Shown here piece after piece: positions 13,832-26,284 of a DNA stretch of 64,000 nt (within the stretch, counting starts at the first letter, position 1; every line of letters starts with the position of its first letter). A program made the translations under genes and the position numbers. Origin of the DNA: Closterium sp. NIES-65 (lineage: Eukaryota > Streptophyta > Zygnematophyceae > Desmidiales > Closteriaceae); assembly GCA_948144175.1 (NCBI GenBank), contig CANXME010002508.1, forward strand, positions 26,001 to 90,000, read 5' to 3'. The notes beneath the pieces were generated by a model that had not been told where the DNA came from, did no database searches, and was given only the letters and a program-made list of their open reading frames with translations.

Positions 13832-13927
13832 ATGCTGACTATTATTAGCTACTTTGGTCTATTATTAGCGACTTTGCTATTCACAATAGTACTTTTTGTT
13901 GGTCTTACCAAGATTCAACTGATTTAG
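13832..13927 (+). CDS. petL: Cytochrome b6f subunit VI (PetL)
   Basis: 31-residue single-helix subunit stabilising the b6f dimer: [20 protein letters not shown] then [10 protein letters not shown], a typical PetL. First of petL-petG-(trnW, trnP on the other strand)-psaJ-rpl33-rps18, a plastid-wide conserved block. Identical copy at 30330-30425. Confidence 0.94.
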   Translation: MLTIISYFGLLLATLLFTIVLFVGLTKIQLI

Positions 13928-14075
13928 AAGGTTGCATAATGGTAACACCAGAATAAACCTATCATATCAGTTGAATAATTCTCAAATAGAGTCATTTGTA
14001 TATGATAAAAAGGTGTTACTTGGTTTAAGGATTTTATACAATAAGAATTCACAGAAAAACAAGGAGTCACTATTT

Positions 14076-14189
14076 ATGGTTGAGCCTTTATTGTCTGGAA
14101 TCGTGCTAGGCATGATTCCTATCACCATGGCTGGATTATTTGTTACTGCATACCTTCAGTATCGACGCGGTGATCAGCTAGATCTATGA
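14076..14189 (+). CDS. petG: Cytochrome b6f subunit V (PetG)
   Basis: 37 residues, [20 protein letters not shown] and ending [10 protein letters not shown], the conserved PetG single-helix subunit needed for b6f assembly. The reading frame stays open upstream to 13932, but the aaggag site before 14076 and homology fix this start. Its last codons and stop lie in a long perfect hairpin. Identical copy at 30068-30181. Confidence 0.96.
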   Translation: MVEPLLSGIVLGMIPITMAGLFVTAYLQYRRGDQLDL

Positions 14190-14234
14190 TTCTATGGCTG
14201 CTCAAATTGAGCAGCCATAGAATCATAGATCTAG
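14178..14234 (+). terminator. 27-bp perfect hairpin at the end of petG
   Basis: Arms 14178-14204 and 14208-14234 pair perfectly over 27 bases with a 3-base loop. The left arm includes the final petG codons and stop. Unusually long for a plastid 3' hairpin. Mirror copy at 30023-30079. Confidence 0.75.
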
Positions 14235-14409
14235 GAAGTAGAAGAATTACAGTTTTTATTATTTACAATTGCAGATTCAGTGAAACATATACAGGGGAAA
14301 AGAAAGAAAATTATTTGTATATAGGCGTCAAATTTAAAAAACTATGATGTTTGAGGAATAATATTTTTCGATCGTATTATTTCCATTCTTTTCATTATTT
14401 CATTAGTCA

Positions 14410-14481
14410 CACGCCCTGTAGGACTTGAACCTACGACATCAGGTTTTGGAGACCTGCGTTCTACCACTGAACTAAGAGCGC
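14410..14481 (-). tRNA. trnW-CCA: tRNA-Trp (CCA)
   Basis: Cloverleaf on the minus strand, GCGCTCTTAGTTCAG start, anticodon loop CTCCAAA (CCA), T-arm GTAGG-TTCAAGT-CCTAC, acceptor 3' side AGGGCGT. Next to trnP between petG and psaJ, as in land plants, though here antisense to them. Identical copy at 29776-29847. Confidence 0.95.
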
Positions 14482-14599
14482 ATACTTGAGTCTTCATAAA
14501 AATAATGTAAGAAAGAAAAATATGCTTTTTTGAACTTGACGAAAAGACTAAACTTCATCTGCAAATAAACGTTAAAAGGATTCTAACCAGCAATGAAGG

Positions 14600-14673
14600 T
14601 GGGGATGACAGGATTCGAACCTGCGGCATTTTGTACCCAAAACAAATGCGCTACCAAGCTGCGCTACATCCCC
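14600..14673 (-). tRNA. trnP-UGG: tRNA-Pro (UGG)
   Basis: 74-base cloverleaf on the minus strand, acceptor GGGGATG paired with CATCCCC, anticodon loop TTTGGGT (UGG), T-arm GCAGG-TTCGAAT-CCTGT. Conserved partner of trnW. Identical copy at 29584-29657. Confidence 0.95.
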
Positions 14674-15372
<699 letters not shown>

Positions 15373-16084
15373 GAATACTAACAATATAGTGATCTTATAA
15401 ATTGCAAAAGAAGATTTGTTTGTTGCATCAACAAATTAGTTTCAAGAAGGTATTTATCTTGGATTCATTGAACCTAGATATCCAATCAGTAAACATTTTG
15501 AAAATTCATTGTGATTTATTACAAAGGATTTTCTATCTGGAAATATCATGTGATTTGATAAAATTTCATGATATTCTACAAGTGATATTGATGTTTATGA
15601 CATATTATTTATTAGTCATTTTACTATTTGCCTAATGCACAAATCTTCCAAAGCTATCTATGAATTCATAAAGAATTTGACAGGAGAAATCCGCCAACTT
15701 CAAAGCTTGTTTAAGAAATATACTTAATCAAAATCAGTGTTCAACCGACTCCATTAGAGGAGTCGGAAAAATAGATAAAATATACTTTATTTGATGATAT
15801 CTGTCTTTCTAATTAGGAGTTTTTCGGATTTCCTAATCAATTTAATATATACATTCCCAGTTATAAATACATGTATTTTATTCAATATTTTATTGCAAAT
15901 GTTATTATGACTTCATAATATATTCAATATTTAATGTATTATATTAAGAAAGAAAAGACTTTTCATTTTGAACATTTTGTTAAACAAATTTCTTCCATAA
16001 TTCCTTTTATTCATCATAACATTATAATTGTAAAGTTATAATCTACATATTCTATACCTTCATGATACCTGAGGTAATCAATTT
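15373..16084. other. psaJ-rpl33 spacer
   Basis: About 710 bases (mirror 28173-28884). A clear hairpin at 15745-15766 separates psaJ from rpl33. A 77-codon ORF at 15402-15635 looks accidental. Confidence 0.45.
15745..15766 (+). terminator. psaJ 3' hairpin
   Basis: An 8-bp stem (ccgactcc paired with ggagtcgg) with a 6-base loop, GC-rich against an AT-rich background, about 370 bases after psaJ. Mirror copy at 28491-28512. Confidence 0.55.
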
Positions 16085-16283
16085 ATGGCCAAAAGTAAAG
16101 ACGTAAGAATTATTGTTACTTTAGAATGTACAGTTTGTCCACAAAATACAAATAAACGTTTTCCTGGTGTTTCAAGATATACCACAAAAAAAAAATCGTC
16201 GTAATACTCCGAATAGATTGGAGTTAAAAAAATTCTGCCCTCATTGTAACACACACACACTTCACAAAGAAATTAAAAAATAA
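16085..16283 (+). pseudogene. rpl33: rpl33, arm A copy, frameshifted at a homopolymer
   Basis: Same gene as the intact 65-codon rpl33 at 27975-28172, but the A-run after codon 34 (positions about 16186-16195) has ten bases instead of nine. The frame shifts and the zinc-binding second half is lost. Everything else matches. A homopolymer-length error in sequencing is the simplest explanation, so I would not treat this as a true loss. Confidence 0.85.
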
Positions 16284-16311
16284 TAGAAGATAAATCAAAT
16301 GGGAGACCACT

Positions 16312-16554
16312 ATGAAAAAATTCGTTAGTAGACCAAAAAGATCGTCTAGACGCCGTAAAAAAACACCTATAAAACCAGGAGAAAGCATTGATTACAAAAA
16401 TGTTGGTTTATTGCGTAAGTTTATTAGTGAACAAGGAAAAATTTTATCTAGACGTGTTAATCGATTAACATCAAAACAACAACGTGCTATGACAAGAGCT
16501 ATTAAAGCAGCTCGCATATTAGCGTTGTTACCTTTTTTAAATAATGAAAGTTAA
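16312..16554 (+). CDS. rps18: Ribosomal protein S18
   Basis: 80-residue protein of the small plastid ribosomal subunit. It is basic at the start ([17 protein letters not shown]) and has the S18 core [31 protein letters not shown] followed by [13 protein letters not shown]. Follows rpl33 with a 28-base gap. Convergent with rpl20 across a shared hairpin. Identical copy at 27704-27946. Confidence 0.96.
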   Translation: MKKFVSRPKRSSRRRKKTPIKPGESIDYKNVGLLRKFISEQGKILSRRVNRLTSKQQRAMTRAIKAARILALLPFLNNES

Positions 16555-16897
16555 TCGTTGTGTAAATTGTGAAAACAAGTAGTCAATTTATATATTTCTT
16601 CTTTTAAAAACAGGCAAAGAGATAGCAAATTGAAATTCAAAAAAAATTTCATCCATTGAAAATCTCTTTTTGCCCACTCATATTATTTAGGGGTTCCAAG
16701 AAATGGATGACCCCTTATTGCATTTATCAAATACATCATTTTTTCGGTAGGCTTAGGAATAAGCAATATGCAATGAATTTTCCTGATAAAAAGACTTCTA
16801 ATAGCTCTTGTTAGATTTTAAGACCTAGCAAGAGCTTTTTACATTCTGCAAATCATTCGTTGGTCATATGCAAAAAAAATATATAGAAATATTTTTG
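16555..16897. other. rps18-rpl20 spacer
   Basis: 343 bases between convergent genes (mirror 27361-27703), holding the hairpin at 16803-16836 and nothing else I can identify. Confidence 0.5.
16803..16836. terminator. Bidirectional hairpin between rps18 and rpl20
   Basis: A 12-bp stem with one G-U pair (agctcttgttag with ctagcaagagct), flanked by a T-run on the plus strand. Suits a shared 3' end for both genes. Mirror copy at 27422-27455. Confidence 0.55.
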
Positions 16898-17239
16898 CTA
16901 AACACTATTCAATAACCCGTTAAAACCATCTTTATCTAAAACTGCTATTTGTGCAATCATTTTACGATTAATGGAAATTTTAGATGTATAGAGTTTGTTA
17001 ATAAATCGACTATAAGAAAGTCCTTTTTTACGTACTGCAGCATTAATACGAGTAATCCATAATTTTCTAAAATCTCTTTTCCTTCTACTTCTATCTCTTT
17101 TAGATGAAACCAATGCTTTCATAACCTGCTGTTTTGCAGGTCTAAATAACCTTGAATGCGCACGACGAAATCCTGAGGCACATTCAAGAATACGATTACG
17201 GCGTTTTCTGGCTACGTATCCACGTTTAACTCTTGTCAT
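16898..17239 (-). CDS. rpl20: Ribosomal protein L20
   Basis: 113-residue large-subunit protein that binds 23S rRNA early in assembly. Very basic start [18 protein letters not shown], then [31 protein letters not shown], the L20 signature. Downstream of rps12 exon 1 on the same strand, as in land plants. Identical copy at 27019-27360. Confidence 0.97.
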   Translation of the reverse strand: MTRVKRGYVARKRRNRILECASGFRRAHSRLFRPAKQQVMKALVSSKRDRSRRKRDFRKLWITRINAAVRKKGLSYSRFINKLYTSKISINRKMIAQIAVLDKDGFNGLLNSV

Positions 17240-17973
17240 TCTAAGTTGTTTATATAATAAAAATATTTAGAACATAATATTATACTACTAAGAAAATTTT
17301 CCATATCCTCGTACAGAATACAATTTTTCTTTATGATAAATTATGTTATCTAAAAATATAGGTCTAATGTAGGGAAAAGGATCATAATGGCATTTGCTTC
17401 TGTAACCTTCCTTTGTATAAAGGCCTTAGTTCAGGTAACTCCTCAGAAAACAAGGGGAAATGCCTTGTGCTGAGAGCATTTATACATTACTTTGTTTCCA
17501 TAAATTTTCTTATGACGGTAAGATTCTCTCTTTACACTGAAGCTAATTTTGTTCCTTATAGGAATTAAATAAGAGTGCAATTGAAAACCTGTACAAGATT
17601 CAATCTTTCGCTTTCTTATGTTGTATTTTAAGTACCTTATTTCTTACATAGATACTTAGAAAATATGAAAAGTGTTTTATTACGAGAGTTCGCTGAGCAG
17701 CTAACCTTATGAATCCGTTATTGCAATGAACAAAACATATTGTCTATTAATACTATATTTGTTCGTCTTTCTCGTTTCACGGATTGATGACCAGTCACTA
17801 CCGTGGAGAAAGTGCATTCTATCTTGCACTAAGATGATTGGATTTACACCAAGGAAATTTATGAATTCCACCTATAAAAAAAATAAGTGGCAGATCCATA
17901 CTATGAAAATTACTAGATTCTTCTGTCATATCGATTCTAGATTTTGACTAGTTTAGATCTGAACAAATCACAC
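17240..17973 (-). other. 5' half of the rps12 split group II intron and spacer
   Basis: The region downstream of rps12 exon 1 (mirror 26285-27018). It begins GTGTGATTTG on the minus strand, the group II 5' consensus GTGYG, directly after codon 38. In land plants this is the first part of a trans-spliced intron. Exons 2-3 of rps12 are not in the window. The end of the intron half cannot be fixed by eye. Short ORFs here are on the opposite strand and look accidental. Confidence 0.7.
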
Positions 17974-18087
17974 ATACACTCTAGTACATACTCCTCTTCT
18001 TTGAGGACAAGCTCGAAGGGCTGGAGACTTAGTTCTATTTTCTGCAGGTTGTCTGCTATGTCTAATAAGTTGTTGAATGGTAGGCAT
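17974..18087 (-). CDS. rps12: Ribosomal protein S12, exon 1 (trans-spliced)
   Basis: 38 codons, [20 protein letters not shown] then [18 protein letters not shown], the N-terminus of S12, which shapes the decoding centre. The coding sequence stops exactly where land-plant exon 1 does and is followed by a GTGTG group II intron start. The remaining exons must be joined in trans from elsewhere in the genome, since they do not follow here. Order clpP, rps12 exon 1, rpl20 is the land-plant order. Identical copy at 26171-26284. Confidence 0.93.
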
Positions 18088-18230
18088 AAATTTTTTCAAC
18101 AGAAATGTTCAGTTGAGATGAATCTTAACCACATTCTGTTTTGAACGAAAAAGAAAAAAAATGACGTTAGCAAAGATGATCTACTCAAGCAAGGTAACTA
18201 AAAGAGAACTATAGAGATTTGCTATCATTA

Positions 18231-18845
18231 TTATAAAACATCTGGAGTAGCATCATTATCTGCTGCTACTAAATCTACAATTCCATATGCTTGGGCTTCT
18301 TTTGCAGACATAAAAACATCTCTTTCCATATCTTCAGAAATGACCCATGCTGGCTTTCCAGTACGCTGAACATATACTCTTGTAATAGAATCTCGTAATT
18401 TCAAAACTTCTTCAGCTTCCATCATGCATTCACCTGCTTGCCCATCATAATAAGAACTAGCTGGTTGGTGAATCATTACTCTAGCATGAGGTAGAGCTAG
18501 ACGTTTAGTAATTTCTCCTCCAGTTAAGATAAAAGAACCCATAGAAGCTGCCAGGCCCATACAGATAGTATGCACATCTGGTACTACAAATTGCATAGCA
18601 TCATATACTGCAATTCCAGCCAAGACTGCTCCACCAGGAGAATTTATGTACATAAACATATCCTTACTTTCATCTTCGCCATTCAAATACATCATAATAC
18701 CAATCAATTGATTAGCAATCTCATCATCTACATTCTGACCTAAAAAAAGTAATCTTTCACGATACAATCGATTATACACGTCTACCCAAACTGCCTCTTC
18801 TTCTCCAGGAAGACGAAAAGGGACCCTTGGAACACCAATAGGCAT
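18231..18845 (-). CDS. clpP: ClpP proteolytic subunit
   Basis: Serine protease subunit of the stromal Clp machine. 204 residues in one uninterrupted frame; most land plants have two introns. Catalytic triad visible: Ser101 (GLAASMGS), His126 (ARVMIHQP) and Asp176 (DMERDVF). The substrate-binding strand around [11 protein letters not shown] is present. The start [20 protein letters not shown] is canonical. Upstream of rps12 exon 1 on the same strand and divergent from psbB. Identical copy at 25413-26027. Confidence 0.98.
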   Translation of the reverse strand: MPIGVPRVPFRLPGEEEAVWVDVYNRLYRERLLFLGQNVDDEIANQLIGIMMYLNGEDESKDMFMYINSPGGAVLAGIAVYDAMQFVVPDVHTICMGLAASMGSFILTGGEITKRLALPHARVMIHQPASSYYDGQAGECMMEAEEVLKLRDSITRVYVQRTGKPAWVISEDMERDVFMSAKEAQAYGIVDLVAADNDATPDVL

Positions 18846-19405
18846 AATGTTAATTTAGTAATTAAATTGTATATACTCCCCTATATACACTATAGTACTA
18901 TAGTGTCCTTAATTAGATGTTACATATTCAATATGTTTTTTGTATAAGATATAGAAAATTTTTTTTGAGTTAGAAAAAAAAAATTTTCAAAATTTCGACA
19001 AACATTTGAACAAAAGCTTTTTCTCTACTTTTTATAGTATGTTTTTCTACTATAAAGTGTTTTTTTGTAAAAATATAGAATATTTTTTTTGTAATTTTTT
19101 TAGCAGTCTATGGACTTAAATAAATTAGACTACGAAATAGATTTCTTTTCCTCTTCTTTGTTGTATTTTACACTAGAAATTTTTGAATTCAAACCGTTTT
19201 CTATGTTGTGATGATAAACAAAAAATGTTACAATAAATACGGTTATATCAACAACAAGAGACCATAAAAAAAATTGCGTTTAGAAAAAGATCACTATAGG
19301 GAAATAGTGCCTGGGATGTTGAAAATAAATAGCAAACGCAATAGGTCATCTTAGTGCAAGAGAGTCACAGAATGTCTAATTCTCTCTGAGAAAGAGGTGT
19401 TACCC
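18846..19405. other. clpP-psbB divergent spacer
   Basis: About 560 bases (mirror 24852-25412) carrying both leaders. It includes a perfect 20-bp palindrome at 18887-18906 and many A/T homopolymers. The T-run near 19095-19101 is one base shorter than in arm B. Confidence 0.5.
18887..18906. repeat. 20-bp palindrome in the clpP leader
   Basis: acactatagtactatagtgt reads the same on both strands, about 40 bases upstream of the clpP start. Could be a protein site or a 5' hairpin. Mirror copy at 25352-25371. Confidence 0.5.
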
Positions 19406-20932
19406 ATGGGTTTGCCTTGGTATCGTGTACATACAGTTGTTTTAAATGATCCCGGTCGTTTGATTGCTGTGCATATCATGCACACTGCTCTAGTTTCTGG
19501 ATGGGCTGGTTCTATGGCTTTGTATGAACTAGCAGTTTTTGACCCTTCTGATCCTGTTCTTGATCCAATGTGGAGACAAGGCATGTTTGTAATTCCTTTC
19601 ATGACTCGATTGGGAGTTACTAAATCATGGGGTGGCTGGAGTATCACTGGAGAAACCGTTAATGATGCTGGTCTATGGAGTTACGAAGGTGTAGCAGCTG
19701 TTCATATTGTTCTTTCTGGACTATTATTCCTAGCAGCAATTTGGCACTGGGTTTACTGGGATCTTGAACTATTCCGTGATGAGAGAACTGGCAAACCTTC
19801 CTTAGATTTACCTAAAATCTTTGGAATTCACCTTTTCCTATCTGGAGTACTTTGCTTTGCTTTTGGTGCGTTTCACGTAACTGGTTTATTTGGTCCTGGT
19901 ATCTGGGTTTCTGATCCATATGGAATTAGTGGAAGTGTACAACCTGTAGCTCCAGCTTGGGGTGCAGAAGGATTCGATCCTTTTAACGCAGGTGGTATTG
20001 CGTCACACCATATTGCAGCAGGTATTTTAGGAATTCTAGCAGGATTATTCCACCTAAGTGTTCGTCCTCCTCAGCGTCTTTATAAAGGATTGCGTATGGG
20101 GAACATTGAAACCGTACTATCTAGCAGTATTGCAGCAGTGTTCTGGTCAGCTTTTGTAGTAGCTGGAACTATGTGGTATGGTAGTGCAGCAACTCCTATC
20201 GAACTATTTGGGCCTACTCGTTATCAATGGGATCAAAACTATTTCCAAGAAGAAATTGAAAGACGTGTTCGTGCTAGTCAAGCTGAAGGGTTAAGTCTAT
20301 CTGAAGCTTGGTCTAAGATTCCTGAGAAACTAGCATTCTACGATTACATTGGAAATAACCCTGCTAAAGGAGGACTATTCCGTGCAGGTGCTATGGATAA
20401 TGGAGACGGTATTGCAGTAGGCTGGCTAGGTCATGCTGTATTTAAAGATAAAGAAGGTAATGAACTATTTGTTCGTCGTATGCCAACTTTCTTTGAAACA
20501 TTCCCTGTTGTTCTACTAGATAAAGACGGAGTAGTTCGTGCAGACGTGCCTTTCCGTAGAGCAGAATCCAAATATAGTATTGAACAAGTAGGTGTAACTG
20601 TACAATTTTACGGTGGAGAACTAGACGGTGTAAGTTTTAGTGATCCTACTACTGTGAAAAAATATGCAAGACGTGCACAATTAGGTGAAATTATTGAATT
20701 TGACCGTGCTACTCTTAAATCTGATGGGGTATTCCGTAGTAGCCCAAGAGGATGGTTCACCTTTGGACATGCTAATTTAGCATTCTTATTCTACTTTGGC
20801 CATATCTGGCATGGTGCTAGAACTCTATTTAGAGACGTATTCTCTGGAATTGATCCTGATCTTGAAGCACAAGTAGAATTCGGTCTTTTCCAAAAACTTG
20901 GAGACCCAAGCACCAAGAGACAAGCTGTATAG
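19406..20932 (+). CDS. psbB: Photosystem II CP47 antenna protein
   Basis: 508-residue CP47, the inner antenna on the D2 side of PSII. ATG at 19406 ([18 protein letters not shown]) with gaaagaggtg upstream; the frame is open for three codons more. Six membrane helices with paired His ligands (for example [20 protein letters not shown] and [18 protein letters not shown]) and a large lumenal loop between the last two. Ends STKRQAV. Head of psbB-psbT-psbH-petB, with psbN antisense inside. Identical copy at 23325-24851. Confidence 0.98.
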   Translation: MGLPWYRVHTVVLNDPGRLIAVHIMHTALVSGWAGSMALYELAVFDPSDPVLDPMWRQGMFVIPFMTRLGVTKSWGGWSITGETVNDAGLWSYEGVAAVHIVLSGLLFLAAIWHWVYWDLELFRDERTGKPSLDLPKIFGIHLFLSGVLCFAFGAFHVTGLFGPGIWVSDPYGISGSVQPVAPAWGAEGFDPFNAGGIASHHIAAGILGILAGLFHLSVRPPQRLYKGLRMGNIETVLSSSIAAVFWSAFVVAGTMWYGSAATPIELFGPTRYQWDQNYFQEEIERRVRASQAEGLSLSEAWSKIPEKLAFYDYIGNNPAKGGLFRAGAMDNGDGIAVGWLGHAVFKDKEGNELFVRRMPTFFETFPVVLLDKDGVVRADVPFRRAESKYSIEQVGVTVQFYGGELDGVSFSDPTTVKKYARRAQLGEIIEFDRATLKSDGVFRSSPRGWFTFGHANLAFLFYFGHIWHGARTLFRDVFSGIDPDLEAQVEFGLFQKLGDPSTKRQAV

Positions 20933-20992
20933 ATATATATATCTGTACTCAGTTGTATTCATGTCTACTAGTATGTATCAATGAATCTATAA

Positions 20993-21163
<171 letters not shown>

Positions 21164-21307
21164 GCCTATATTAGACTTAACCTTGTAATTTTTTTGTATC
21201 CTATTTATCTATTTGTATAGTAATACAAGGATCATCTTATTTTTTCAATATGAATGATAGGGTGGCCCTCCCCGTATTCCTGTGAAGTATGGGAAAGGCC
21301 TAGAAAA

Positions 21308-21751
<444 letters not shown>

Positions 21752-22018
21752 GTACGTAATGCTTCAATTTCTCACAAACTGGTAATTCTCATTACAGTTT
21801 AAGAAAATTCTTGTCTGACGAAAGACTAGGAAAAATTCAGGGGTATTAATTACTCAAGAATTTTTTCCTGTTCTTCTTATTCATATTAATTAAAGTAGAA
21901 ACCGACAATATTCTTAAATGATACTAATTAGTATAGTATATAGGTAGAAAAAAAGATTTTTCTCTTTTTCTTATGGAAGTTCAACTGCGTAATTATGTAA
22001 ATGGATAATGTCTGCATT

Positions 22019-22069
22019 ATGGGTAAGGTATACGATTGGTTTGAAGAACGTTTGGAAATTCAGGCAATT
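22019..22069 (+). CDS. petB: petB 5' fragment, arm A
   Basis: 17 codons of cytochrome b6 ([17 protein letters not shown]) before the sequence turns into the repeat loop. The start is not split by the intron that land plants have after the second codon. Truncated by the inverted-repeat centre, not by a stop; it cannot make a functional protein. Confidence 0.85.
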
Positions 22070-22186
22070 TCTGATAAATGGAACTATAGGCGCATCATTA
22101 TGTCTAGAAAAGGCTACCCCTGTTGGATCCTAAGCAATAGAGAGATTGACATGAGGTGGGACATATTTGTCGGTAACGTCATCAGC
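22070..22186. other. Loop at the centre of the inverted repeat
   Basis: About 117 bases separate the two arms. The right half, read on the minus strand, continues petB for about another 20 codons with one apparent missing base, then degenerates. The left half does not clearly match petB. This is what a noisy fold-back point looks like. There is no small single-copy region and no recognisable gene here. Confidence 0.7.
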
Positions 22187-22237
22187 AATTGCCTGAATTT
22201 CCAAACGTTCTTCAAACCAATCGTATACCTTACCCAT
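22129..22237 (-). CDS. petB: petB 5' fragment, arm B
   Basis: Cytochrome b6 start on the minus strand, continuing past the arm A copy: [20 protein letters not shown] then [11 protein letters not shown], with LFYCLG following if one missing T is allowed. After that the sequence no longer reads as petB. A full gene has about 215 codons, and petD would follow it; neither is present in the window. Confidence 0.85.
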
Positions 22238-22466
22238 AATGCAGACATTCTCCATTTACATAATTACGCAGTTGAACTTCCATAAGAAAAAGAGAAAAAT
22301 CTTTTTTCTACCTATATACTATACTAATTAGTATCATTTAAGAATATTGTCGTGTTTCTACTTTAATTAATATGAATAAGAAGACCAGGAAAAATTCTTG
22401 AGTAATTATACCCCCTGAATTTTCCTAGTCTTCTCGTCAGACAAGAATTTTCTTAAACTGTAATGA

Positions 22467-22949
<483 letters not shown>

Positions 22950-23093
22950 TTTTCTAGGCCTTTCCCATACTTCACAGGAATACGGGGAGGGCCACCCTAT
23001 CATTCATATTGAAAAAATAAGATGATCCTTGTATTACTATACAAATAGATAAATAGGATACAAAAAAATTACAAGGTTAAGTCTAATATAGGC

Positions 23094-23264
<171 letters not shown>

Positions 23265-23324
23265 TTATAGATTCATTGATACATACTAGTAGACATGAAT
23301 ACAACTGAGTACAGATATATATAT

Positions 23325-24851
23325 CTATACAGCTTGTCTCTTGGTGCTTGGGTCTCCAAGTTTTTGGAAAAGACCGAATTCTACTTGTGCTTCAAGATCA
23401 GGATCAATTCCAGAGAATACGTCTCTAAATAGAGTTCTAGCACCATGCCAGATATGGCCAAAGTAGAATAAGAATGCTAAATTAGCATGTCCAAAGGTGA
23501 ACCATCCTCTTGGGCTACTACGGAATACCCCATCAGATTTAAGAGTAGCACGGTCAAATTCAATAATTTCACCTAATTGTGCACGTCTTGCATATTTTTT
23601 CACAGTAGTAGGATCACTAAAACTTACACCGTCTAGTTCTCCACCGTAAAATTGTACAGTTACACCTACTTGTTCAATACTATATTTGGATTCTGCTCTA
23701 CGGAAAGGCACGTCTGCACGAACTACTCCGTCTTTATCTAGTAGAACAACAGGGAATGTTTCAAAGAAAGTTGGCATACGACGAACAAATAGTTCATTAC
23801 CTTCTTTATCTTTAAATACAGCATGACCTAGCCAGCCTACTGCAATACCGTCTCCATTATCCATAGCACCTGCACGGAATAGTCCTCCTTTAGCAGGGTT
23901 ATTTCCAATGTAATCGTAGAATGCTAGTTTCTCAGGAATCTTAGACCAAGCTTCAGATAGACTTAACCCTTCAGCTTGACTAGCACGAACACGTCTTTCA
24001 ATTTCTTCTTGGAAATAGTTTTGATCCCATTGATAACGAGTAGGCCCAAATAGTTCGATAGGAGTTGCTGCACTACCATACCACATAGTTCCAGCTACTA
24101 CAAAAGCTGACCAGAACACTGCTGCAATACTGCTAGATAGTACGGTTTCAATGTTCCCCATACGCAATCCTTTATAAAGACGCTGAGGAGGACGAACACT
24201 TAGGTGGAATAATCCTGCTAGAATTCCTAAAATACCTGCTGCAATATGGTGTGACGCAATACCACCTGCGTTAAAAGGATCGAATCCTTCTGCACCCCAA
24301 GCTGGAGCTACAGGTTGTACACTTCCACTAATTCCATATGGATCAGAAACCCAGATACCAGGACCAAATAAACCAGTTACGTGAAACGCACCAAAAGCAA
24401 AGCAAAGTACTCCAGATAGGAAAAGGTGAATTCCAAAGATTTTAGGTAAATCTAAGGAAGGTTTGCCAGTTCTCTCATCACGGAATAGTTCAAGATCCCA
24501 GTAAACCCAGTGCCAAATTGCTGCTAGGAATAATAGTCCAGAAAGAACAATATGAACAGCTGCTACACCTTCGTAACTCCATAGACCAGCATCATTAACG
24601 GTTTCTCCAGTGATACTCCAGCCACCCCATGATTTAGTAACTCCCAATCGAGTCATGAAAGGAATTACAAACATGCCTTGTCTCCACATTGGATCAAGAA
24701 CAGGATCAGAAGGGTCAAAAACTGCTAGTTCATACAAAGCCATAGAACCAGCCCATCCAGAAACTAGAGCAGTGTGCATGATATGCACAGCAATCAAACG
24801 ACCGGGATCATTTAAAACAACTGTATGTACACGATACCAAGGCAAACCCAT
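23325..24851 (-). CDS. psbB: CP47 antenna protein (arm B)
   Basis: Identical 508-residue product to 19406-20932; see there. Intact in both arms. Confidence 0.98.
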   Translation of the reverse strand: MGLPWYRVHTVVLNDPGRLIAVHIMHTALVSGWAGSMALYELAVFDPSDPVLDPMWRQGMFVIPFMTRLGVTKSWGGWSITGETVNDAGLWSYEGVAAVHIVLSGLLFLAAIWHWVYWDLELFRDERTGKPSLDLPKIFGIHLFLSGVLCFAFGAFHVTGLFGPGIWVSDPYGISGSVQPVAPAWGAEGFDPFNAGGIASHHIAAGILGILAGLFHLSVRPPQRLYKGLRMGNIETVLSSSIAAVFWSAFVVAGTMWYGSAATPIELFGPTRYQWDQNYFQEEIERRVRASQAEGLSLSEAWSKIPEKLAFYDYIGNNPAKGGLFRAGAMDNGDGIAVGWLGHAVFKDKEGNELFVRRMPTFFETFPVVLLDKDGVVRADVPFRRAESKYSIEQVGVTVQFYGGELDGVSFSDPTTVKKYARRAQLGEIIEFDRATLKSDGVFRSSPRGWFTFGHANLAFLFYFGHIWHGARTLFRDVFSGIDPDLEAQVEFGLFQKLGDPSTKRQAV

Positions 24852-25412
24852 GGGTAACACCTCTTTCTCAGAGAGAATTAGACATTCTGTGACTCTCTTG
24901 CACTAAGATGACCTATTGCGTTTGCTATTTATTTTCAACATCCCAGGCACTATTTCCCTATAGTGATCTTTTTCTAAACGCAATTTTTTTTATGGTCTCT
25001 TGTTGTTGATATAACCGTATTTATTGTAACATTTTTTGTTTATCATCACAACATAGAAAACGGTTTGAATTCAAAAATTTCTAGTGTAAAATACAACAAA
25101 GAAGAGGAAAAGAAATCTATTTCGTAGTCTAATTTATTTAAGTCCATAGACTGCTAAAAAAAATTACAAAAAAAATATTCTATATTTTTACAAAAAAACA
25201 CTTTATAGTAGAAAAACATACTATAAAAAGTAGAGAAAAAGCTTTTGTTCAAATGTTTGTCGAAATTTTGAAAATTTTTTTTTTCTAACTCAAAAAAAAT
25301 TTTCTATATCTTATACAAAAAACATATTGAATATGTAACATCTAATTAAGGACACTATAGTACTATAGTGTATATAGGGGAGTATATACAATTTAATTAC
25401 TAAATTAACATT

Positions 25413-26027
25413 ATGCCTATTGGTGTTCCAAGGGTCCCTTTTCGTCTTCCTGGAGAAGAAGAGGCAGTTTGGGTAGACGTGTATAATCGATTGTATCGTG
25501 AAAGATTACTTTTTTTAGGTCAGAATGTAGATGATGAGATTGCTAATCAATTGATTGGTATTATGATGTATTTGAATGGCGAAGATGAAAGTAAGGATAT
25601 GTTTATGTACATAAATTCTCCTGGTGGAGCAGTCTTGGCTGGAATTGCAGTATATGATGCTATGCAATTTGTAGTACCAGATGTGCATACTATCTGTATG
25701 GGCCTGGCAGCTTCTATGGGTTCTTTTATCTTAACTGGAGGAGAAATTACTAAACGTCTAGCTCTACCTCATGCTAGAGTAATGATTCACCAACCAGCTA
25801 GTTCTTATTATGATGGGCAAGCAGGTGAATGCATGATGGAAGCTGAAGAAGTTTTGAAATTACGAGATTCTATTACAAGAGTATATGTTCAGCGTACTGG
25901 AAAGCCAGCATGGGTCATTTCTGAAGATATGGAAAGAGATGTTTTTATGTCTGCAAAAGAAGCCCAAGCATATGGAATTGTAGATTTAGTAGCAGCAGAT
26001 AATGATGCTACTCCAGATGTTTTATAA
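25413..26027 (+). CDS. clpP: ClpP proteolytic subunit (arm B)
   Basis: Identical 204-residue product to 18231-18845, with Ser101, His126 and Asp176 present. Confidence 0.98.
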   Translation: MPIGVPRVPFRLPGEEEAVWVDVYNRLYRERLLFLGQNVDDEIANQLIGIMMYLNGEDESKDMFMYINSPGGAVLAGIAVYDAMQFVVPDVHTICMGLAASMGSFILTGGEITKRLALPHARVMIHQPASSYYDGQAGECMMEAEEVLKLRDSITRVYVQRTGKPAWVISEDMERDVFMSAKEAQAYGIVDLVAADNDATPDVL

Positions 26028-26170
26028 TAATGATAGCAAATCTCTATAGTTCTCTTTTAGTTACCTTGCTTGAGTAGATCATCTTTGCTAACGTCATTTT
26101 TTTTCTTTTTCGTTCAAAACAGAATGTGGTTAAGATTCATCTCAACTGAACATTTCTGTTGAAAAAATTT

Positions 26171-26284
26171 ATGCCTACCATTCAACAACTTATTAGACAT
26201 AGCAGACAACCTGCAGAAAATAGAACTAAGTCTCCAGCCCTTCGAGCTTGTCCTCAAAGAAGAGGAGTATGTACTAGAGTGTAT
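26171..26284 (+). CDS. rps12: Ribosomal protein S12 exon 1 (arm B)
   Basis: Identical 38-codon first exon to 17974-18087, followed at 26285 by the GTGTG start of a split group II intron. Later exons are not in the window. Confidence 0.93.

Noticed and set aside
15402..15635. 77-codon ORF after psaJ (mirror 28622-28855)
   Set aside because: Leu/Ile-rich chance frame without ribosome-binding site or homology.
19351..19647. 98-codon ORF antisense to psbB (also 24610-24906)
   Set aside because: Its frame mirrors the codon structure of psbB on the other strand; no start signal or family match.
22001..22285. 94-codon ORF across the repeat centre
   Set aside because: It begins with petB sequence in the wrong context and then reads antisense petB from the other arm; it is a by-product of the fold-back.
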